A stretch of DNA of 64,000 bases from an uncultured bacterium. Its GTDB lineage: Bacteria > Planctomycetota > Phycisphaerae > Phycisphaerales > SM1A02. Numbering within the stretch: position 1 is the stretch's first letter; every line of letters begins with the position of its first letter. Shown here piece after piece: positions 43,923 through 53,433 of this stretch. The position numbers and the translations under genes are program-made. The notes beneath the pieces were generated by a model. The model was not told the origin of the DNA. It made no database searches and was given only the letters and a program-made list of their open reading frames with translations. Location of the stretch: assembly GCA_903831295.1 (NCBI GenBank), contig CAIKXA010000020.1:1-64000 (forward strand). The letters are read 5' to 3'.

Positions 43923-45863
43923 CTATTTTCCAACCTTGACACCATCAAACACACTTCCTGAACCAAATTGTGGAATAGATGATTGGTTTACTTTTTGACC
44001 AGACCCACGCGCCTTTAAATCCATGGTGCGCTCTGGAATGGTGTACGCGGAATTTGGCAGTAGATCTGAACGCAACATGGCCGCCGCCGCGGCGCGCTTC
44101 ATTGTGGAATCCGTGTTGTTGTGCAAAGATCGGATTTCCGCCTGGATTTCAAGATTTGCCATTGCAACAAGATGTTCAACCATGGCCATGTCGTGTTCGA
44201 GCGCGTTGCCCTCAAGACCATTTCGCAGCGCGCGGTCAAGTTTAGAAATTGAGCACACCATGGCGTGAATCCAAAGAGCGCACATGGAGAGGCGCGCCTG
44301 CACAGTCTGGTTGGTGATAAGTTTTTCTTCGTGCTCTTTGAAAGCCATCTTCACTTGGTGGCTGTGTTCACGAATGTGCATCATGGTTGAAAGACCAAAC
44401 CGCTTCAGGCGCGGATGCAGCATTTCGGATTTTGGAAGACCACCACGGATACCCAGGAAAAGTTCGCTGCCAATTTTCACGGCGCTACTCATAGCCTTTA
44501 GAGGATTGGCGCGAACCGAAAGCATCCACTCACCAAGTTGTTTGGAGCCGTATGCAAATATGAAACTGTGCATGACTTCATTTGCGCCCTCAACAATAAT
44601 GTTGATGCGCGAGTCGCGCCAAATTCGCTCGATGCCGTTCTCGGTCATGTAACTTTCGCCGCCCATGATTTGCATGGTGTCATCCACCACGCGGTAACCC
44701 ATTTCACTGCAGAACACCTTGCACATAGCGGTTTCCAACATGATGTCGTCGTCGTGTCGATCAAGGAAGCCGGTGGTCATATAAAGAATGGCGTCCATGG
44801 CATACAGGCGCGCGCCCATACGCGCGATTTTTTCTTGGATGAGATCAAATTCCGCGATGGGCCGATCAAATTGATAGCGGTATTTGGCCCATTTACATGC
44901 TTGTTCATAAGCGAATGTGGCTCCGCCCAACATACCGGCACTGAGAGTGCAACGACCGTAATTTAAACATGTCAGCGCAACATTTAGGCCGCGACCTTCT
45001 TTGTGAAGAAGATTTTCCTTTGGCACTTTGACGTTGGTGAGCTTGATGCGCGCTTGCCATGTTCCGCGAATACCGCACTTGGAGCGATTGCGGCTGAAGA
45101 TTTCAACACCCTCCATGTCGGGAGTGCAAATAAGCGCGCTGACCGCGTCCTTTTCTTTTCCCGTCTTGGGGTCTTTTAGTTTTTGTTTAGCCATCACGGT
45201 GAAGAAACCAGCGAGCGCGGCGCTTGTGGCCCATTTCTTTTCACCATTGAGGATGTAGAAATTTCCACACGGACTAATTTCACAACGCGTTTCTTGACCA
45301 CCCGCGTCGCAACCAACATTTGGCTCGCTTAGGCAAAATGCGGAAAGTGAATCCTTCGCCATTCTTGTTAGAAAACGGCTCTTTTGTTCGTTGTTTCCAA
45401 AAAGCATCAGCGCCTTGCAACCAATGCTTTGATGCGCGCTGACAAGCACCGCGGTGCTGCCGCAATAGCGGCCAATGAGCTCGAGTGAGCGGTTGTAGCT
45501 GGTAATGCCAAAATTGCCGCCGCCATATTCCTTTGGAATGGTCATGCCAAGCGCGCCCAAATCAAAGAGACGCTTCACAACCCAATCTGGAATTTCTTGT
45601 TTCTGATCGATTTCAATGGCGGGATGTTCTGTCTTGAGATATTGCTCAAGTGCGGCAAGAAGTTGGTCGCAGCGCGCGGTTTCTTCCGCGGAACTTTCTG
45701 GATAAGGAAAGGCGACCGATTCACGGAAGTTGCCCCAGAAATAATTTTTTACCAAACCCATTTTTTCCGGATCTGGTCCAAGCATCTCTTGAGCTTGCTC
45801 GATTTGTTTGCGATCTTTTTCAGAAACGTTTTTTAAATCAGTGGCAAGATTTGTGGCGGCCAT
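43923..45863 (-). CDS. Acyl-CoA dehydrogenase (large, VLCAD/ACAD9-like)
   Basis: 646 residues, longer than the usual 380 because of a C-terminal helical extension (from about residue 470). FAD segments FCLSEPNVGCDAG and KKWATSAALAGFFTVMAKQ, and the catalytic Glu in IIVEGANEVMHSF, are present. AGGAG lies six bases before ATG. It introduces a trans double bond into acyl-CoA thioesters. In this cluster, isovaleryl- or other branched acyl-CoA from the E1/E2 complex is a likely substrate, but the long form more often handles long-chain acyl-CoA, so the chain length is open. Confidence 0.92.
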   Translation of the reverse strand: MAATNLATDLKNVSEKDRKQIEQAQEMLGPDPEKMGLVKNYFWGNFRESVAFPYPESSAEETARCDQLLAALEQYLKTEHPAIEIDQKQEIPDWVVKRLFDLGALGMTIPKEYGGGNFGITSYNRSLELIGRYCGSTAVLVSAHQSIGCKALMLFGNNEQKSRFLTRMAKDSLSAFCLSEPNVGCDAGGQETRCEISPCGNFYILNGEKKWATSAALAGFFTVMAKQKLKDPKTGKEKDAVSALICTPDMEGVEIFSRNRSKCGIRGTWQARIKLTNVKVPKENLLHKEGRGLNVALTCLNYGRCTLSAGMLGGATFAYEQACKWAKYRYQFDRPIAEFDLIQEKIARMGARLYAMDAILYMTTGFLDRHDDDIMLETAMCKVFCSEMGYRVVDDTMQIMGGESYMTENGIERIWRDSRINIIVEGANEVMHSFIFAYGSKQLGEWMLSVRANPLKAMSSAVKIGSELFLGIRGGLPKSEMLHPRLKRFGLSTMMHIREHSHQVKMAFKEHEEKLITNQTVQARLSMCALWIHAMVCSISKLDRALRNGLEGNALEHDMAMVEHLVAMANLEIQAEIRSLHNNTDSTMKRAAAAAMLRSDLLPNSAYTIPERTMDLKARGSGQKVNQSSIPQFGSGSVFDGVKVGK

Positions 45864-45992
45864 GGTGAACTCCTAAAGATTGTCAGGGCGATGATGTCTA
45901 TTCAACGCTGATAAGAGTGTTGAATCAACCCCTAAATCCAATCCAATGTAAGAAAAATTAAAATATGCATACAGCCAGGGCGACTGAGATGT

Positions 45993-46874
45993 TTATCGCT
46001 TTAAAAATGCGTCAAGGCGCGCCCGGGCCTCGGGAGTATGTCGCAAATCAATAAGGTGTTTTTGTTCGCATAACACGCCGGCTTGAAATCCGTGCTGTAA
46101 ACCCGCCTTGATTGCGTCAATCACGGCGCGCGCCGCGGCGGTGTTTGGCAGTTGTGTTTCAAGTTGCGCCAGTGCGGCGAGTGTTGCTTGGTGAAATTGC
46201 GGGTCCGCGATTGAAAGCGGAGAGCGAAGTGTTTGTGATTTTGGATTGGCGTGAATCCAAGCGGCGGCAACCTCGACGTGTGATTCGCCGGGGGAAATAT
46301 TTTTTGCAAATAGGCCAGTGGGAATTTCAGTCGCATCAAACGGCGCGCCCGAGCAGGTGGCCATGATGGCCTTGGAAATATCCATGCGCGCGGCAAGCAT
46401 CATGGTGCCGCCCCAACCCGGACAAATTCCTAGACCACATTCAGGAAGGCCAACTTTCCAACTTTTTTCACCGGGCGTTGGAGTGGCGCCAACAAGCGCA
46501 TCGCAGTGCATCGCAAGTTCAAGTCCGCCGCCAAGAGCGGCCTTGTGAATAATCGCAACACTGGTGAATGGAAGTTTTGTGATGAGACCGTAAGCCACGC
46601 TTCCTGCCCGCAAATACACATCAAGATCCGCGTCGTTGAGCGCGTCAATTTCCGCCAGATCCGCGCCCGCAACAAACACACGATCGCTGGCGCTTTGAAG
46701 AATGAGTCCCGACAGATTTTTTTGCGCGAGCGCGCGCAGAGAGCAATCCAGTGAGTTGATCAACCAACGATCAAGCACAACCACACCGCCACGGGGTTTG
46801 GATGGATTTGGAATAAGTGAAAGAACCGCGATATTGTCGGCGCGAATTTCAAATGGAAGCGGGGTTTCACTCAT
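45993..46874 (-). CDS. Enoyl-CoA hydratase/isomerase, first crotonase
   Basis: 293 residues. The oxyanion-hole loop ALGGGLELAMHCDA carries the first Glu and GLPECGLGICPGWGG the second, so both acid-base glutamates of a standard hydratase are present. The N-terminal half has RVFVAGADLAEIDAL. It adds water across the double bond made by the acyl-CoA dehydrogenase. The gene is three bases after the second crotonase, in one direction, so the two are co-transcribed. A 129-bp gap separates it from the acyl-CoA dehydrogenase gene. Confidence 0.88.
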   Translation of the reverse strand: MSETPLPFEIRADNIAVLSLIPNPSKPRGGVVVLDRWLINSLDCSLRALAQKNLSGLILQSASDRVFVAGADLAEIDALNDADLDVYLRAGSVAYGLITKLPFTSVAIIHKAALGGGLELAMHCDALVGATPTPGEKSWKVGLPECGLGICPGWGGTMMLAARMDISKAIMATCSGAPFDATEIPTGLFAKNISPGESHVEVAAAWIHANPKSQTLRSPLSIADPQFHQATLAALAQLETQLPNTAAARAVIDAIKAGLQHGFQAGVLCEQKHLIDLRHTPEARARLDAFLKR

Positions 46875-46877
46875 GGT

Positions 46878-47645
46878 TCACTTTTCGTGAGTTTCAAATC
46901 GCGCGCGCAGGCGTTCTTGCGCTTCAGCACCAGCAATGATTTTTGCGGAAAGATCGGCGGCATTTGATAAAACAGACTCGTTGATCAATCCATCAAGTTC
47001 ATGCAACAAACGCTTGGTGGTGGCTATGGCAAGCGGTCCACCAGAGGATAATTTTTGAGCGAAGTCCATTGTGGCGGATTCCAATTCAGCAACTGGAACC
47101 AAGTGCGTTGCCAAACCAATTCGAACAGCTTCTTCACCACCAACAAGTCCACCCGCAAGAAGAAGTGCGCGTGCGCGGCCCGCGCCAATTTTAGAAATAA
47201 GAAACGGAGCAACAACCGCGGGACATACACCAAGATCAACTTCGGGGTAACCCAACTTTGCCTGCTCGTGGGTAAAGGCAAAATCACACGCGACCACCAG
47301 GCCGCATCCACCACCAACCGCCGCGCCCTGAACCCTTGCAATCACTGGAATAGAAAGTTTGCGCAAAGCCAAACCAACGCGCGCAAGACCATGCAGCATG
47401 AGTCCCATTTTTTTTACGTCGTTTAAAACGCCACGAAGATCCATGCCGGCGCAAAATGATTTTCCATTGCCCGAAAGAATAAGAACACGGGCGGCGGAAT
47501 TGGACGCAACCGTAGCCACGGCGTGTTCAAGTTGCTCAATCAATTCAAAATGAAGAGCGTTGCGGGCATCGGGGCGATTGAGTGAAATTTCAACAACGCC
47601 AACGGCGGCGTGTGTGGAAGAATTGATTTGAACCAACTCGTTCAT
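46878..47645 (-). CDS. Crotonase, methylglutaconyl-CoA hydratase-like
   Basis: 255 residues. Loop AVGGGCGLVVACDF lacks the first catalytic Glu (Gly instead), while YPEVDLGVCPAVVAPFLI keeps the second. The sequence LGVCPAVVAPFLISKIG resembles AUH/LiuC methylglutaconyl-CoA hydratases of leucine degradation (LGLIPAxISP). That assignment fits the leucine-type dehydrogenase and E1/E2 genes nearby, but methylcrotonyl-CoA carboxylase is not in the window. Operon partners: first crotonase (3 bases) and third crotonase (18 bases upstream). Confidence 0.82.
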   Translation of the reverse strand: MNELVQINSSTHAAVGVVEISLNRPDARNALHFELIEQLEHAVATVASNSAARVLILSGNGKSFCAGMDLRGVLNDVKKMGLMLHGLARVGLALRKLSIPVIARVQGAAVGGGCGLVVACDFAFTHEQAKLGYPEVDLGVCPAVVAPFLISKIGAGRARALLLAGGLVGGEEAVRIGLATHLVPVAELESATMDFAQKLSSGGPLAIATTKRLLHELDGLINESVLSNAADLSAKIIAGAEAQERLRARFETHEK

Positions 47646-47663
47646 GCTTTGAAGGGTAGCGAA

Positions 47664-48617
47664 CTAAGAGCGTTGCTTCCAAACAGCCGCAACACGATCA
47701 ACGCTCTCTGAGCCGCCAACACCCGAACTACTGGCCAAAAGAGCCGACGTGCGATTTGTTTGGTGTGAAATTGGATCAAGATTTTGCAGCCAATACTTAG
47801 TCGTCAACAAGGCGTGCGGACCTTTGGCAAGTAGCGTGTTTATAAGTTTGGAGGTTTCTTGGGCCAGGGATTTTTGGTGAGTGAAGGAATCCAATCGCCC
47901 CGTAATGTTTGTGTTGACTGAGCTGGCATCAGCTATATGAGATGCAAAACCCAATTCAAATGCGCGCGTGCCATTTATAAATTGACCGCCCAACAATAAC
48001 TCACGCGCCGCCCCCAAACCCATGCGTGAGGAAAGTGTTGGAGCGCTTATCGATGGTGATAACCCAATGGCGTGAGTTGGATATCCAAACTTGGCATCGG
48101 GCGTTGCAACGACAAAGTCACAGGACGAGACCAGCGCGCAACCACCAGCGAGCGCCGCGCCCGACACTGACGCAATAGTGATGGCTGGAAGTTGGGAAAT
48201 AATTTCAACACATTGATGAAGGCGCTGTAAATAGCCGGTCAGCACGGGCTGCGCACTGTCCGCGTCATTCGCCACGGAGCGAAGATCAAATCCCGCGCAG
48301 AATGAAGGACCATTTGCGCAAAGAACAACAACACGCGTGGTGGAATCATCAAACACTTTGTGTGAAGGCGTGAATTGATTTGTGATTTTTTCACCAAGAA
48401 CAGGGGAATGAGTTTCCTTAAAAAACGGATTTGCCGCGCAGTTTTTTTGAATGTCTTTCAGGGCGTTCTCAAGCGCGGTGAACATCTCATCCCCAAGCGC
48501 ATTGCGACGATCGGGATCGTTGAGCGTGATCGTGGCCACGGATCGCGACTGTTTGTTGTCGTTCAAACCACTTGAATATTCCAGTAGAAGAAGAGGCTTG
48601 TGCGCAGGCAAAGTCAC
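47664..48617 (-). CDS. Crotonase-fold protein lacking both catalytic Glu residues
   Basis: 317 residues from GTG 48617, whose GTGA overlaps the stop of the phosphatase gene; the frame remains open to ATG 48683. Crotonase core: VATITLNDPDRRNALGDEM, PSFCAGFDLRSV, LAGGCALVSSCDF, GYPTHAIGLSPSISAP. At the two positions that are Glu in hydratases it has Ala (GGCAL) and Thr (YPTHAIG), so hydration by the usual mechanism is unlikely. An insertion of roughly 30 residues (FFKETHSPVLGEKITNQ region) precedes the oxyanion strand. It may be an isomerase, hydrolase or inactive subunit of this cluster. Confidence 0.75.
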   Translation of the reverse strand: MTLPAHKPLLLLEYSSGLNDNKQSRSVATITLNDPDRRNALGDEMFTALENALKDIQKNCAANPFFKETHSPVLGEKITNQFTPSHKVFDDSTTRVVVLCANGPSFCAGFDLRSVANDADSAQPVLTGYLQRLHQCVEIISQLPAITIASVSGAALAGGCALVSSCDFVVATPDAKFGYPTHAIGLSPSISAPTLSSRMGLGAARELLLGGQFINGTRAFELGFASHIADASSVNTNITGRLDSFTHQKSLAQETSKLINTLLAKGPHALLTTKYWLQNLDPISHQTNRTSALLASSSGVGGSESVDRVAAVWKQRS

Positions 48618-49216
48618 CGCCCAACTCCAGGACCCGAAGGCACCGCCCCCATGCTCCAAATTACTTTGTTGATGTGCTCCCAACCAAGCACATTCACGCT
48701 GCCAGCGCGAATTGAAAAACTTCTACCGCGCGTAACCGGCAACTCAAGCCATGTTGCGATCAACACACGCGAAAAATGTCCGTGCGTGAACATGGCGATA
48801 TTTCCAGCGAGTGATTCACAGCGATCAAGTAGTTTGACCGCGCGCTTATGCACATCGGAGAGGTGCTCGCCGCCCGGACAACCGTGATGCCACAAATCCC
48901 AACCAGGATTTTTTGTTGCGATTTCAAGCGACGTCCAACCTTCGTAGTCGCCGTAATCCCATTCTGCCAAAAGTGGATCAATTTGGACTTGTTTTTCTAG
49001 ACCGCACAATTGCGCGGTGTGGATTGCGCGAGTGCGAGGGCTTGAAAGAACCGTTGCGAATTGCATGGCGCTTATCCAAGGCTTTAATTCAACAGCGGCC
49101 TGATTTCCACGCGCGGTGAGTGGAATATCCGTGCTGCCGGTGTGGCGTCCATTTAAACTCCATTCAGTTTCGGCGTGTCGTATGACCCAGATTTGCGGGC
49201 GGGGATCAGGTTTCAT
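48614..49216 (-). CDS. Histidine phosphatase (phosphoglycerate mutase superfamily)
   Basis: 200 residues. Motif VIRHAETEWSLNGRHTG near residue 11 is the RHG signature with the phospho-accepting His, followed by LSSPRTRAIHTAQ, EWDYGDYEGWTS and FTHGHFSRVL with the second His. The family removes phosphate from sugar phosphates, small metabolites or cofactors; the substrate is not evident. Its stop overlaps the start of the third crotonase (GTGA), implying translational coupling. It starts four bases after the lipoprotein gene's stop. Confidence 0.9.
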   Translation of the reverse strand: MKPDPRPQIWVIRHAETEWSLNGRHTGSTDIPLTARGNQAAVELKPWISAMQFATVLSSPRTRAIHTAQLCGLEKQVQIDPLLAEWDYGDYEGWTSLEIATKNPGWDLWHHGCPGGEHLSDVHKRAVKLLDRCESLAGNIAMFTHGHFSRVLIATWLELPVTRGRSFSIRAGSVNVLGWEHINKVIWSMGAVPSGPGVGR

Positions 49217-49219
49217 TTT

Positions 49220-49732
49220 TTATTTTTTCGGCGGCACAACAACGGGCTTGGTTGGCGCGGGCGCTAGTTTTTTTGGAGTTGGGATTGGAATTTGGCTTGG
49301 GCTTGGAAGCGCCACAAATGGATCGCGAAGATATACAAGAATGCTTCCATCAGGGCCCTGCAATGTGAGTTGATCTATTTCGACGCGTGGAACAAATGAT
49401 AATTCCCGGCGTTCTGGCGGCGGATCAATAATCATTTTTAAAGTACCGGCCGAAACCTTCCATGTGCCGCGTCGCACAAAATCACCCGCTCGGGCGGTCA
49501 CCACGCCGCCTTCGCCCAAAGAAAGAGTGGCGCCGGCGGGACTTTCAATTGCCTCATCGGATTTCGCCGCATTCGGGTCTTGCGCCAAAGAACTGTCGCC
49601 GGGAGAAAAAATCCAGCGGCCCACAAGCTGGGGAGTTGGCGCATCAATGTTGCTGGTTATTTTTGCGTTTGGCGTGGTGGCGCACGCCGAGGTAAATAAA
49701 ATAAGTGCTGTAAAGGTTGCGCGGTGATTCAC
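49220..49732 (-). CDS. Lipoprotein with Pro-rich tail, unknown
   Basis: 170 residues. The N-terminus (TFTALILFTSAC, then ATT) is a lipoprotein signal with a lipobox ending at Cys17. The middle (LVGRWIFSPGDS, VRRGTWKVSAGTLKMI, VEIDQLTLQGPDGSILVYLR) reads as a small lipocalin-like or WD-type beta-barrel that measures a threshold, but this is a weak resemblance. The C-terminus is Pro/Lys-rich (PSPSQIPIPTPKK and onward). Located between the phosphatase and the M48 gene. Confidence 0.6.
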   Translation of the reverse strand: MNHRATFTALILFTSACATTPNAKITSNIDAPTPQLVGRWIFSPGDSSLAQDPNAAKSDEAIESPAGATLSLGEGGVVTARAGDFVRRGTWKVSAGTLKMIIDPPPERRELSFVPRVEIDQLTLQGPDGSILVYLRDPFVALPSPSQIPIPTPKKLAPAPTKPVVVPPKK

Positions 49733-49847
49733 GTTGGCATCTTACGAGCAAGCGGCATGCGTTGCGACTATTTAAAAACTACACACCATATTTATTTGTA
49801 TGAGTAGTTTGTGATGGAGATCTAAGACACCACACACACGCGCAGTC

Positions 49848-51839
49848 TTAAAGCAAGGGCAGGTGAATATCCAAGCGGTACGCGAAAGCCCGAAGCAACA
49901 ACAATTCTTGGGTGGTGTAAACGTTGTCGGCTGCGGCGACACACACGAGCGCCTTGGCAAGAAGCTGTCGGTCGCTTGGAGCAAGAGCATCTAGGCCTTC
50001 AAGCGAGATATGTAGCGCATCAAGCGCGCATTCTGCCGCGGATGGAAACGCGAGTCCATTCAATTCACACGCGGCGGCACCAAGATCAAACGCGCGGGCG
50101 CCATGACCTGAACCACCAGCCCGAGCCAGCGTTCCCAGCACAATCCGCATTTCTTGGGCACACTCCTGCATGGAACGAGTTGGTTTTTTTTGCGACATCG
50201 CTCCAAATCGAGTTTCAATTCTTCGAGTTAGAACAATGCGCGTCATCCACTCGAATAAATCAATTTGACTATCAGAGCGCATGGCCGCCGTGAGCGTTGT
50301 GCGAAACGCGACATATTGTTGCTTGGTCAATTGGGTTAATGTTGGAACACAAAGATCAAGCACAATCAAGCGAATTTCATCGGGTAACTCCAACATGCTT
50401 GAAGCGAGTCGATCCCAACACGCCACCACCGATTCACCAAGCTGTTTCAGCGCGAGCGCGCGAACTTGATCTCGATTTTCATTTTCGGGATTGGTCACAA
50501 GCAGCAACAAAATCGCCTGGACATCTAGTGGTTCACGAGCCGCGATCTGCACGGCGTCAGGAATTTTTTTCAACAACATGCGTGCTCCATCAAGTGATTC
50601 TTGTGGAACAATCTTGGACAAGGTCGCCTGAAAAACATCGTCGCGCGTTAATGGTCGGCCATCCGCGTGCGTCGCAGCCAGAAATGACGGATGAAATTCA
50701 GGTGGATTATTTGAGGAATCCGAAGACGCGCGCGGGGCGCCATCACCTACAAATCCAGCCGCCAAACTGCCTGAATTAGAAATTGCACCGATTGAATCCA
50801 TCGGCGTTGCGCCCGAAGATTGGCCAACAACATCGCTGATAAATCCACCTCGCTCAATACGTTGAATGCGCTCAGGAAGCGGAGGGTGGGTGGAAAGCCA
50901 AGAGTGAATTGACTTTGAAAAAAAGAAATGATTTAAACCAGAGGCCGCGGGAGATTGAATTGGTGTGAAGGGCAGACCACCAATTTTTCGAAGCGCCGAC
51001 GAGATGCCCGCTGGATTTCTGGAATATTGCACGGCCGACGCGTCAGCAAGAAACTCTCGTTGGCGGCTTACGGCGGCTTGAAGAAGTCGTCCAAAGAATG
51101 CGCCAATTCCGCCGACAACAAGCAGGCCAAGGCCAACCGCAACAAACGCAAGCGCCGCGCCGCCACGATCATCTTTTTTGCTGGACATGCGTGGGGCGGT
51201 GGCTATTCGGCCCGCAACCTGAAGCATGACGCGTCCAATGAGGGCGATCAACATCACACCAGCTACCACGCACGCAATACGCAAATTTAGACGCGTGTCT
51301 TTATGCGCGACATGGCTGAACTCGTGTCCTGTTACGCCCTGCAATTCATCGCGATTGAGTTGGGTGATGGCGCCGCGGGTGAAACCCAGAACCGCGTCTT
51401 GTGGATTTTTTCCCGCAGCAAAAGCGTTGATCGAATCCTCTTGCAAAATATAAATTGGCGGAACGGGCATTCCACTAGCAATCGCCATTTCATCCACAAC
51501 ATCGCGCAGCTTTTGTTCGTCTGGATTATCGGTGGCGCCCTGTAACGGCTGACCACCAAGAGCTTCGGCCACAGATTTTCCGGTGCCGCCAAGGCGAAGG
51601 CGTTGCACACCCGCGCCAAGAAATATAATCAGGCAGACCGCGCCGGTGATCTCCATAAAAATTTGCGGGTTCCACCAAATTTCCACGCCTTTTGCGCCGC
51701 GATCTTGCGCCTGTGGAATAATCACAAACAGGGCGAGCCCATAAAAACTGAGCGCCACACACGCAATTGACAATAGAAAAAGAACCACAAGCCAAGTTGT
51801 GCGTCGCCTTGCCTGGTCTTGTTGCTCAAAAAAATTCAT
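49848..51839 (-). CDS. M48-family membrane metallopeptidase with TerB-like tail
   Basis: 663 residues from ATG 51839; the frame is open further to 51872, but MNFFEQQDQARRRT is the better start. Two N-terminal helices, then the zinc site GHEFSHVAHKD (HExxH), two more helices (VVAGVMLIALIGRVMLQVAG; AFVAVGLGLLVVGGIGAFFG) and the distal Glu region RQREFLADASAVQYSR. These are the features of HtpX/Ste24-type proteases. The extra 300 C-terminal residues end in a TerB-like helical module (ALVCVAAADNVYTTQELLLL). Its neighbour LemA is the standard companion. Membrane protein quality control is the expected role. Confidence 0.9.
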   Translation of the reverse strand: MNFFEQQDQARRRTTWLVVLFLLSIACVALSFYGLALFVIIPQAQDRGAKGVEIWWNPQIFMEITGAVCLIIFLGAGVQRLRLGGTGKSVAEALGGQPLQGATDNPDEQKLRDVVDEMAIASGMPVPPIYILQEDSINAFAAGKNPQDAVLGFTRGAITQLNRDELQGVTGHEFSHVAHKDTRLNLRIACVVAGVMLIALIGRVMLQVAGRIATAPRMSSKKDDRGGAALAFVAVGLGLLVVGGIGAFFGRLLQAAVSRQREFLADASAVQYSRNPAGISSALRKIGGLPFTPIQSPAASGLNHFFFSKSIHSWLSTHPPLPERIQRIERGGFISDVVGQSSGATPMDSIGAISNSGSLAAGFVGDGAPRASSDSSNNPPEFHPSFLAATHADGRPLTRDDVFQATLSKIVPQESLDGARMLLKKIPDAVQIAAREPLDVQAILLLLVTNPENENRDQVRALALKQLGESVVACWDRLASSMLELPDEIRLIVLDLCVPTLTQLTKQQYVAFRTTLTAAMRSDSQIDLFEWMTRIVLTRRIETRFGAMSQKKPTRSMQECAQEMRIVLGTLARAGGSGHGARAFDLGAAACELNGLAFPSAAECALDALHISLEGLDALAPSDRQLLAKALVCVAAADNVYTTQELLLLRAFAYRLDIHLPLL

Positions 51840-51969
51840 TCTCGGCTTTCGGCAAAAGACATCGGCAAACACAATGCGCGCGATTTGAATTGTGGCGAGG
51901 ATTTATTTACGCCCTGGAAAAATTGAGCAACCCTGGAAAAGTTAAACTGAGATTTGAATGTCACTCGCA

Positions 51970-52587
51970 TTAAGACATTCGCGCGGAAGGAACCACGCGC
52001 GAATCCTCTGAGGTTGTCCAAAGTTCGGCGCGTTGAAATCCAAAAACACCTGCGACCAAATTGCCCGGAAACGTGACCACGCCCTCGTTGTAGCGCATCA
52101 CCGCGTCGTTGAACGCCTGGCGAGCGAACGCAACTCGATTTTCCGTGGTGACCAATTCTTCCTGAAGCGAATTAAATTGAGCGCTGGCTTTTAAATCCGG
52201 GTACGCCTCTACGCGCGCGAACAATCCGCGCAATGCGCCACCTAAAGCCATGGAAGCGGTGGACAGCGCGCGAATGGCGCCAAAATTTCCAGCCGAAGCT
52301 TCGCCCGCCGCCGCGTTCACATCGCCGCGCGCGCGTATGACCGCCTCCAACGTTGTGCGCTCATGTTGCATATAGCCCTTCACAACTTCGATCAGGTTGG
52401 GAATTAAATCAGAGCGTCGGCGCAGTTGCACATCGATTTGACTAAACGCGTTGGCGACACGCACGCGTCGAATCGCAAGTCCGTTGTATAAAACAATCAA
52501 AGTCACAAGCGCAATAAACGCCACAACGCCACATCCGAACACAACTCCAAAATTGGTGAATGCTGCGAGCGTCATGATTGAAACCAT
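51970..52587 (-). CDS. LemA family protein
   Basis: 205 residues from ATG 52587; the longer frame overlaps gmk. One N-terminal helix (VVFGCGVVAFIALVTLIVLY) is followed by the LemA helical bundle: AFSQIDVQLRRRSDLIPNL, VVKGYMQHERTTLEAVIRAR, FNSLQEELVTTENRVAFARQ and the end segment FPGNLVAGVFGF. LemA proteins are membrane-anchored, function undefined, and often lie beside M48 proteases, as here. It follows gmk by 50 bases. Confidence 0.92.
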   Translation of the reverse strand: MVSIMTLAAFTNFGVVFGCGVVAFIALVTLIVLYNGLAIRRVRVANAFSQIDVQLRRRSDLIPNLIEVVKGYMQHERTTLEAVIRARGDVNAAAGEASAGNFGAIRALSTASMALGGALRGLFARVEAYPDLKASAQFNSLQEELVTTENRVAFARQAFNDAVMRYNEGVVTFPGNLVAGVFGFQRAELWTTSEDSRVVPSARMS

Positions 52588-52637
52588 TATGACCACTTTT
52601 ATTGTGTTTACACGCGCCGAACGCAAGCCTGTTTGGT

Positions 52638-53234
52638 TTATAAATTCGCGCGCTCGCCCACATGCGCTTTCAACTTTGCGCCCACAAGACACGCCACCTC
52701 CTCAATGGCGGCGGCAAGATCATCATTGATCACAAACGCATTGTAAATACCATTCTCTCGGGCGCGTTGCATTTCAATGGTTGATTCACAAAAGCGCCGC
52801 TGAATGGAGGCTTCGTCTTCGCGGCCACGCAAACGCAGGCGCGCGAGCAGCGACTCCTCGCTGGGCGGCAGAATAAAAATTCCAAGCATGTCGGGATATT
52901 TGTCGCGCACTAGTTCGGCCCCCTGAACATCGATATCAAGCACGGCCAACTCGCCCCGCGCCAACGCCGCGTCAACAGGTTGCCGTGGTGTTCCATACCA
53001 ACTACGGCCAAATACCTGCGCAAATTCAATGAACAATTTTTGATCGATCATTTGTTGAAAAACTTCAGGCGTGACAAATGAATAGTCCACACCATTTTTT
53101 TCATCGTTTGTTGGCGCGCGCGTGGTGGCACTCACGCTGAAGTGTCCACCAAAGCGCCGAAGCATTTCATGCGCGATCGTGGTCTTGCCAACGCCCGAAG
53201 GGCCACTAAGAACCAGAAGTAATCCTGCTGCCAT
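52638..53234 (-). CDS. gmk: Guanylate kinase
   Basis: 198 residues. P-loop GPSGVGKT (11-18), then TTRAPTNDEKNGVDYSFV and AVLDIDVQGAELVRDKYPDM. It phosphorylates GMP to GDP with ATP and so completes guanine nucleotide supply. The length is standard. The start lies at a 200-bp gap after the next minus-strand gene. Confidence 0.95.
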   Translation of the reverse strand: MAAGLLLVLSGPSGVGKTTIAHEMLRRFGGHFSVSATTRAPTNDEKNGVDYSFVTPEVFQQMIDQKLFIEFAQVFGRSWYGTPRQPVDAALARGELAVLDIDVQGAELVRDKYPDMLGIFILPPSEESLLARLRLRGREDEASIQRRFCESTIEMQRARENGIYNAFVINDDLAAAIEEVACLVGAKLKAHVGERANL

Positions 53235-53433
53235 AGAGCGATGCTACGGAGCGCGCGGGAAATTTGGAAATAGCGATTATTTTAGGCAATTCTTGAGCGA
53301 TTGAAATGAAGCCACGGCGGAAACGACAAACCAAAACGCTACAACACACACAAGTAGATATCACACAGATGCGAACCGCATCAAACAAAAAAACAAAGGT
53401 GCGTTGGTAAATAAATTTCTACGCGCGCTCAAT

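Noticed and set aside
53368..53382. Small hairpin GATGCG-AAC-CGCATC downstream of the small exported protein gene
   Set aside because: Considered as a terminator, but no T-run follows it on the minus strand.
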